A stretch of 64,000 bases of DNA from Planctomycetota bacterium (GTDB lineage: Bacteria; Planctomycetota; UBA1135; GCA-002686595), in assembly GCA_023150475.1 (NCBI GenBank), contig JAKLKU010000012.1:124001-188000 (forward strand). Reading direction: 5' to 3'. The translations under genes were made by a program, and so were the position numbers. The notes beneath the pieces were generated by a model. The model had not been told where the DNA came from. It saw only the letters and a program-made list of their open reading frames with translations, and made no database searches. Below, piece by piece: positions 60,669 through 64,000 of this stretch (position 1 is its first letter; each line of letters begins with the position of its first letter).

Positions 60669-62525
60669 TTAGCGGCTCGAATCGCGACGACCGCCGCCGA
60701 AGCGCTTGCCTCGGAATCCGCCGCGCGCCGGCCGATCGCCGTGGTCGGCGCGGCCGCGCCCGTACGGACGATCCGGACCGGGACCGCGGCGCGGGCCGCG
60801 GTCGTCGTCGCGGTCGGAACCACGAGGCCCGTAGCCGCGCGAACCGCCGCCTCGAGAATCGCCGCCTCGCGAACCGCCACCTCCCGCGCCGCCACCACGA
60901 GAGCCGTCGTCTCGCGCGGGGCTGCTCGGGAAGCCGAATCCGCGGCGTTCGCCGGCGCCATGCGCGTCGCGAGGGCCTCGCGCGAAGTCGCGACTCGCGT
61001 CACCGTCGCGCGGGCGCCACGAACCGCCGCGGCCGCCTCCACCGCCTCCTCGAGGTCCGTAGCTTCGACCTTCGCCGCCGCCCCGGCGTTCGCCGGAGCC
61101 TCCGCGCTCGTAGCGCGGCGGGCGTTCGCCGGAAGTCGATGCGCCGCGGAAGTCGTCGCGCGGCCCGCGCCGGTCGCTCGGACGCCACGCTCGATCGCGG
61201 GGTTCGCCGCGACCGAACGAGCGCTCGCGGCGCGCATCGTCGCGGTCACGCGCATCGCGCGGTCCTCGCTCGGGCCGCGCCCCGAAGCGCGGCGCACGTT
61301 CGTCGTCCCGGCCGGCGGGCGCGTCGCGACCTTCCGCGTGCTCTTCGCGCTCGTCGAGAGCGCGCGCGAGCAACCGGCGCACCACCAGCGTCGCGTAGGC
61401 CCCGCGCGGAAGCTCGAAACGCAGCTTCACCGACGAGAACGGCGGATTCTCCTGGTCGGGCTCGGCGGGTCGCACGCGCAGGTGCGCAGGCGTGACCCAC
61501 AACTCGCGATCCTCGCCCTTCAACTGGAAGCCGCTGACGCCGCGGATGTCGAAGTCCTCGGCCGCGACCTTGTCGCGCGAGAGAACTTCTTCGAGCGCGC
61601 GTCGCTGGTCGGCGTTCGTGACGTCCTCGAGCCGCGGTCCGGGCAGTCGGAAGCGCTCGCCGAGGTCGGCGAGCTTCGCGCGCTCGAGCGGATAGACGAG
61701 CGGGCCTTCCTCGGACTCGACGACGACGCGTTCGGCGCGTCCGGCGCGCGCGCGGACGAGGTTCGCGACGGCTCGATTCCAAAGGTGCGATTGGTACGCG
61801 TAGAGATGGATCAGCCGCACACGCGACGCGACGTGGAAGAACGCGCCGGCGAAGTCGCCCGGGTTCTTCTTCAGGTGTTCGAACACCGAGTGGTACTGGC
61901 CGAAACGACCGGCGACGTCGCGGCACTCCGCCCAATCGCCCCACGCGTGGTTCAGCGCCGTCTTGAAGGCCTTCGACTGCGGATCGTCGGCGACCGACGG
62001 CGACGCGACGAGTTGCCGCAGCGCTTGCTCTTGGCGGCCGTGGAGCAGTTCGAGCGCGATCCAACCTTGGCCGTGGCGCAGGTTGCCGAAGCGCTGTTCG
62101 TCGAAGTAGTTGAGCACTCCGTGTTCGCGGACCGCGGTCAGGTTCGCGCGCAGCGTCGTGAGATCGTTGCCGTCGAGCCCGCGCACGACGATCTCGAACG
62201 CGTTGCCGTCGCTGTCCCGACTCGAGAGCTCGCTCGCGGCGAAACCGATGCTCTCGATCTTCAAGTCGCGCTCGGCGACGAGCACTTCGCGACCGCGGTG
62301 CAGCGCCATGTGCTGCACCGTGACGCCTTGCCGGTCCTTGAACCCGGCCATCGTGACGTCGCCCGCCGGCACGCCCGCTTCGCGCGCGAGCACCGCCGCG
62401 GCGTCGAGCGACGTCAACTTCTTCTTGGTGACGCGGTACACGCGCCACTCGCCCGACGCGACGACGTAGTCGGGTCGCAGGAGCTCGCGCACGCGGAAAT
62501 CTTCGAGGCGCTGTTTGATCTTCAT
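60669..62525 (-). CDS. truD: tRNA pseudouridine synthase TruD with ~220-aa RGG/RD-rich C-terminal tail
   Basis: EDFRVRELL..., AGFKDRQGVTVQ, FEIVVRGLDGN, NYFDEQRFGNLRHGQGWIA; tail SRGGGAGGGGSRGGDSRGGGSRGYGPRG... Confidence 0.93.
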   Translation of the reverse strand: MKIKQRLEDFRVRELLRPDYVVASGEWRVYRVTKKKLTSLDAAAVLAREAGVPAGDVTMAGFKDRQGVTVQHMALHRGREVLVAERDLKIESIGFAASELSSRDSDGNAFEIVVRGLDGNDLTTLRANLTAVREHGVLNYFDEQRFGNLRHGQGWIALELLHGRQEQALRQLVASPSVADDPQSKAFKTALNHAWGDWAECRDVAGRFGQYHSVFEHLKKNPGDFAGAFFHVASRVRLIHLYAYQSHLWNRAVANLVRARAGRAERVVVESEEGPLVYPLERAKLADLGERFRLPGPRLEDVTNADQRRALEEVLSRDKVAAEDFDIRGVSGFQLKGEDRELWVTPAHLRVRPAEPDQENPPFSSVKLRFELPRGAYATLVVRRLLARALDEREEHAEGRDAPAGRDDERAPRFGARPERGPRDARDRDDARRERSFGRGEPRDRAWRPSDRRGPRDDFRGASTSGERPPRYERGGSGERRGGGEGRSYGPRGGGGGGRGGSWRPRDGDASRDFARGPRDAHGAGERRGFGFPSSPARDDGSRGGGAGGGGSRGGDSRGGGSRGYGPRGSDRDDDRGPRRGPGPDRPYGRGRADHGDRPARGGFRGKRFGGGRRDSSR

Positions 62526-63526
62526 CGGCGGGGCGGACGGACCTTGGCGAGCTGCTTCAGCGCGCGAGCGAAATCCTTCGGCAGCGGCGCCTCGACGCGC
62601 ACACGCGCACCGTCGACACCGGTGTATTCGATCGAAGCCGCGTGGAGCGTCGCGCGCTCGATCAACGGCCGTTCGGCTTCACCGCGCTTCTTGCGGTAGT
62701 CGTTCTTGAGCTCGGAGAGCAACAGGGCACGGCGCCGGCCGTAGAGCGGATCGACGACGAGCGGGAAACCCTCGTGCGCGAGATGCACGCGGATCTGGTG
62801 CGTCCGGCCGGTCAGCGGGCGTGCGCGCAACAACGTGAAGCCGCGGAACCGCTCGGCGACCGCGATCTCCGTGCGCGACTCCTTGCCGTCGTGCGCGACG
62901 CACACGAGCCCGCTCTTGCGCCGGTCGGTGCCGAGCGGCAAGTCGATCACGGCGACTTCGCCGTCGGCGAGCGGGTGCTCGCCTTCGACGAGAGCGAGGT
63001 ACTCCTTCTGGATCGAACCCGTGTCGAAGCCGTCGCGCAGCGCCTGCTCGGCTTCGAGCGTCTTCGCGAACAGCACGACGCCGCTCGTTTCCTTGTCGAG
63101 ACGGTGCACGAGGCGCGGTCGGAACTCGCCGCGGCCGGCCGGACCTGGACCACGTTCGCGCGAGACGTCGACGAGCGCGCCGAGCACGTTGGGCCGAAAC
63201 GGATCGCGTTCGGGCTCGACCGTGAGCCCAGCCGGTTTGTCGACCGCGATGACGTGCTCGTCCTCGCGCAGGATCACGAGCGGTTCGTCGAGCTCGATCG
63301 TCGAGCGTTCGTGCTCCGCGATCTCGTCATCCGAGAGCTCGACACCGACGACGTCGTTCGGATGCAGACGATGGGACGCGTACACCTGCGTGCCGTTGAT
63401 CGTCACTCGCCCGTCGCGCACGATCCCGCGCAGGAAGCTCTTCTTCACTTCGGGGAAGGCGCGGGCCAAGAACTCGTCGAGCTGCATGCCCGCTTGTTCG
63501 AGTTCGACGGCGATGTGCTGGACCAC
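62522..63526 (-). CDS. RluA-family pseudouridine synthase (S4 domain)
   Basis: RPRLVHRLDKETSGVVLFAKT; RPLTGRTHQIRVHLAHEGFPLVVDPLYG. Confidence 0.95.
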   Translation of the reverse strand: MVQHIAVELEQAGMQLDEFLARAFPEVKKSFLRGIVRDGRVTINGTQVYASHRLHPNDVVGVELSDDEIAEHERSTIELDEPLVILREDEHVIAVDKPAGLTVEPERDPFRPNVLGALVDVSRERGPGPAGRGEFRPRLVHRLDKETSGVVLFAKTLEAEQALRDGFDTGSIQKEYLALVEGEHPLADGEVAVIDLPLGTDRRKSGLVCVAHDGKESRTEIAVAERFRGFTLLRARPLTGRTHQIRVHLAHEGFPLVVDPLYGRRRALLLSELKNDYRKKRGEAERPLIERATLHAASIEYTGVDGARVRVEAPLPKDFARALKQLAKVRPPRR

Positions 63527-63568
63527 GGCAAAGATCGGAGAACGGGACGGGACGACGTCGAGACGCGT

Positions 63569-64000
63569 TCAGCGCGCGGTCGAAGCGGAGCGCTCGTAGC
63601 ACTCCTTCTTCAGCGCGCCGACGAACGGCAGGTTCCGGTAGCGGCCGGCGAAGTCGAGGCCGTAACCGACGACGAAGAGGTCGGCGACTTCGAACACGCG
63701 GAAGTCCGCGCGGAAGTCGACCGCGCGCCGGGCCGGCTTGTCGAGGAAGACGCAGGTGCGCACTTCCGCGGCGCCGCGGCGGCGGAGTTCGTCGACGAGC
63801 CGCGCGAGCGTGCGACCCGTGTCGAGGATGTCGTCGACGAGCAACAGGTTGCGGCCGGAGATCTCGCTCTCGGCAGGAAAGAAGTTGAGCGCGAGGTCGC
63901 CGCTCTCGGTTCCGGCGCCGTAGCTCGACGCACTGACGAACGCGAGCTCGAGCGGGATCGGGATGCGGCGGATCAGGTCCGACGCGAAGACGCACGAACC
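63569..64000 (-). CDS. hpt: hypoxanthine phosphoribosyltransferase (truncated by window edge)
   Basis: NLLLVDDILDTGRTLARLVDELRRRGAAEVRTCVFLDKPARRAVDFRADFRVFEVADLFVVGYGLDFAGRYRNLPFVG. Confidence 0.93.
   Translation of the reverse strand, partial: GSCVFASDLIRRIPIPLELAFVSASSYGAGTESGDLALNFFPAESEISGRNLLLVDDILDTGRTLARLVDELRRRGAAEVRTCVFLDKPARRAVDFRADFRVFEVADLFVVGYGLDFAGRYRNLPFVGALKKECYERSASTAR

Overview
This 64 kb window is chromosomal, very GC-rich and densely coding (about 50 genes). LptE-like and BamD-like proteins indicate a diderm; the overall gene style suggests a Planctomycetota-like organism, which is inference only. Most genes are housekeeping: a Bat/MoxR operon, ftcD and hutI, recO, ftsH, folP, glmM, tsaB, alr, manC, ruvX, rnpB (RNase P RNA), lon, mtnP, truD, an RluA-family synthase and hpt, plus transporters and secreted peptidases. 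I saw no CRISPR array, IS element, tRNA or rRNA. Main points for follow-up: (1) an AhpD/carboxymuconolactone-decarboxylase-like gene at 41565-42140 (-) that the ORF track splits in two, but which reads through one in-frame TGA at the CxxC position (RCHY-U-THAHAAD), with a perfect 8-bp stem-loop just downstream that looks like a bacterial SECIS, so a probable selenoprotein; (2) a 69-aa Lys-rich histone-fold-like protein (30313-30522, -); (3) a locus of two secreted paralogs combining a DnaJ-like Cys cluster with a degenerate HExxH (HQATH / HMVSH), flanking a polytopic membrane protein; (4) paired GCAAC-N6-GTTGC palindromes upstream of an SRPBCC-SRPBCC-ArsR operon; (5) three TCGTAAC/GTTACGA heptamers between an ECF sigma gene and a CNNM/CorC gene; (6) TANNNT -10-like boxes only 6-11 nt upstream of many start codons, suggesting leaderless mRNAs; (7) TruD with a long RGG-like tail; (8) a MetS-like small transporter subunit. 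Long antisense ORFs in the track are high-GC artefacts.
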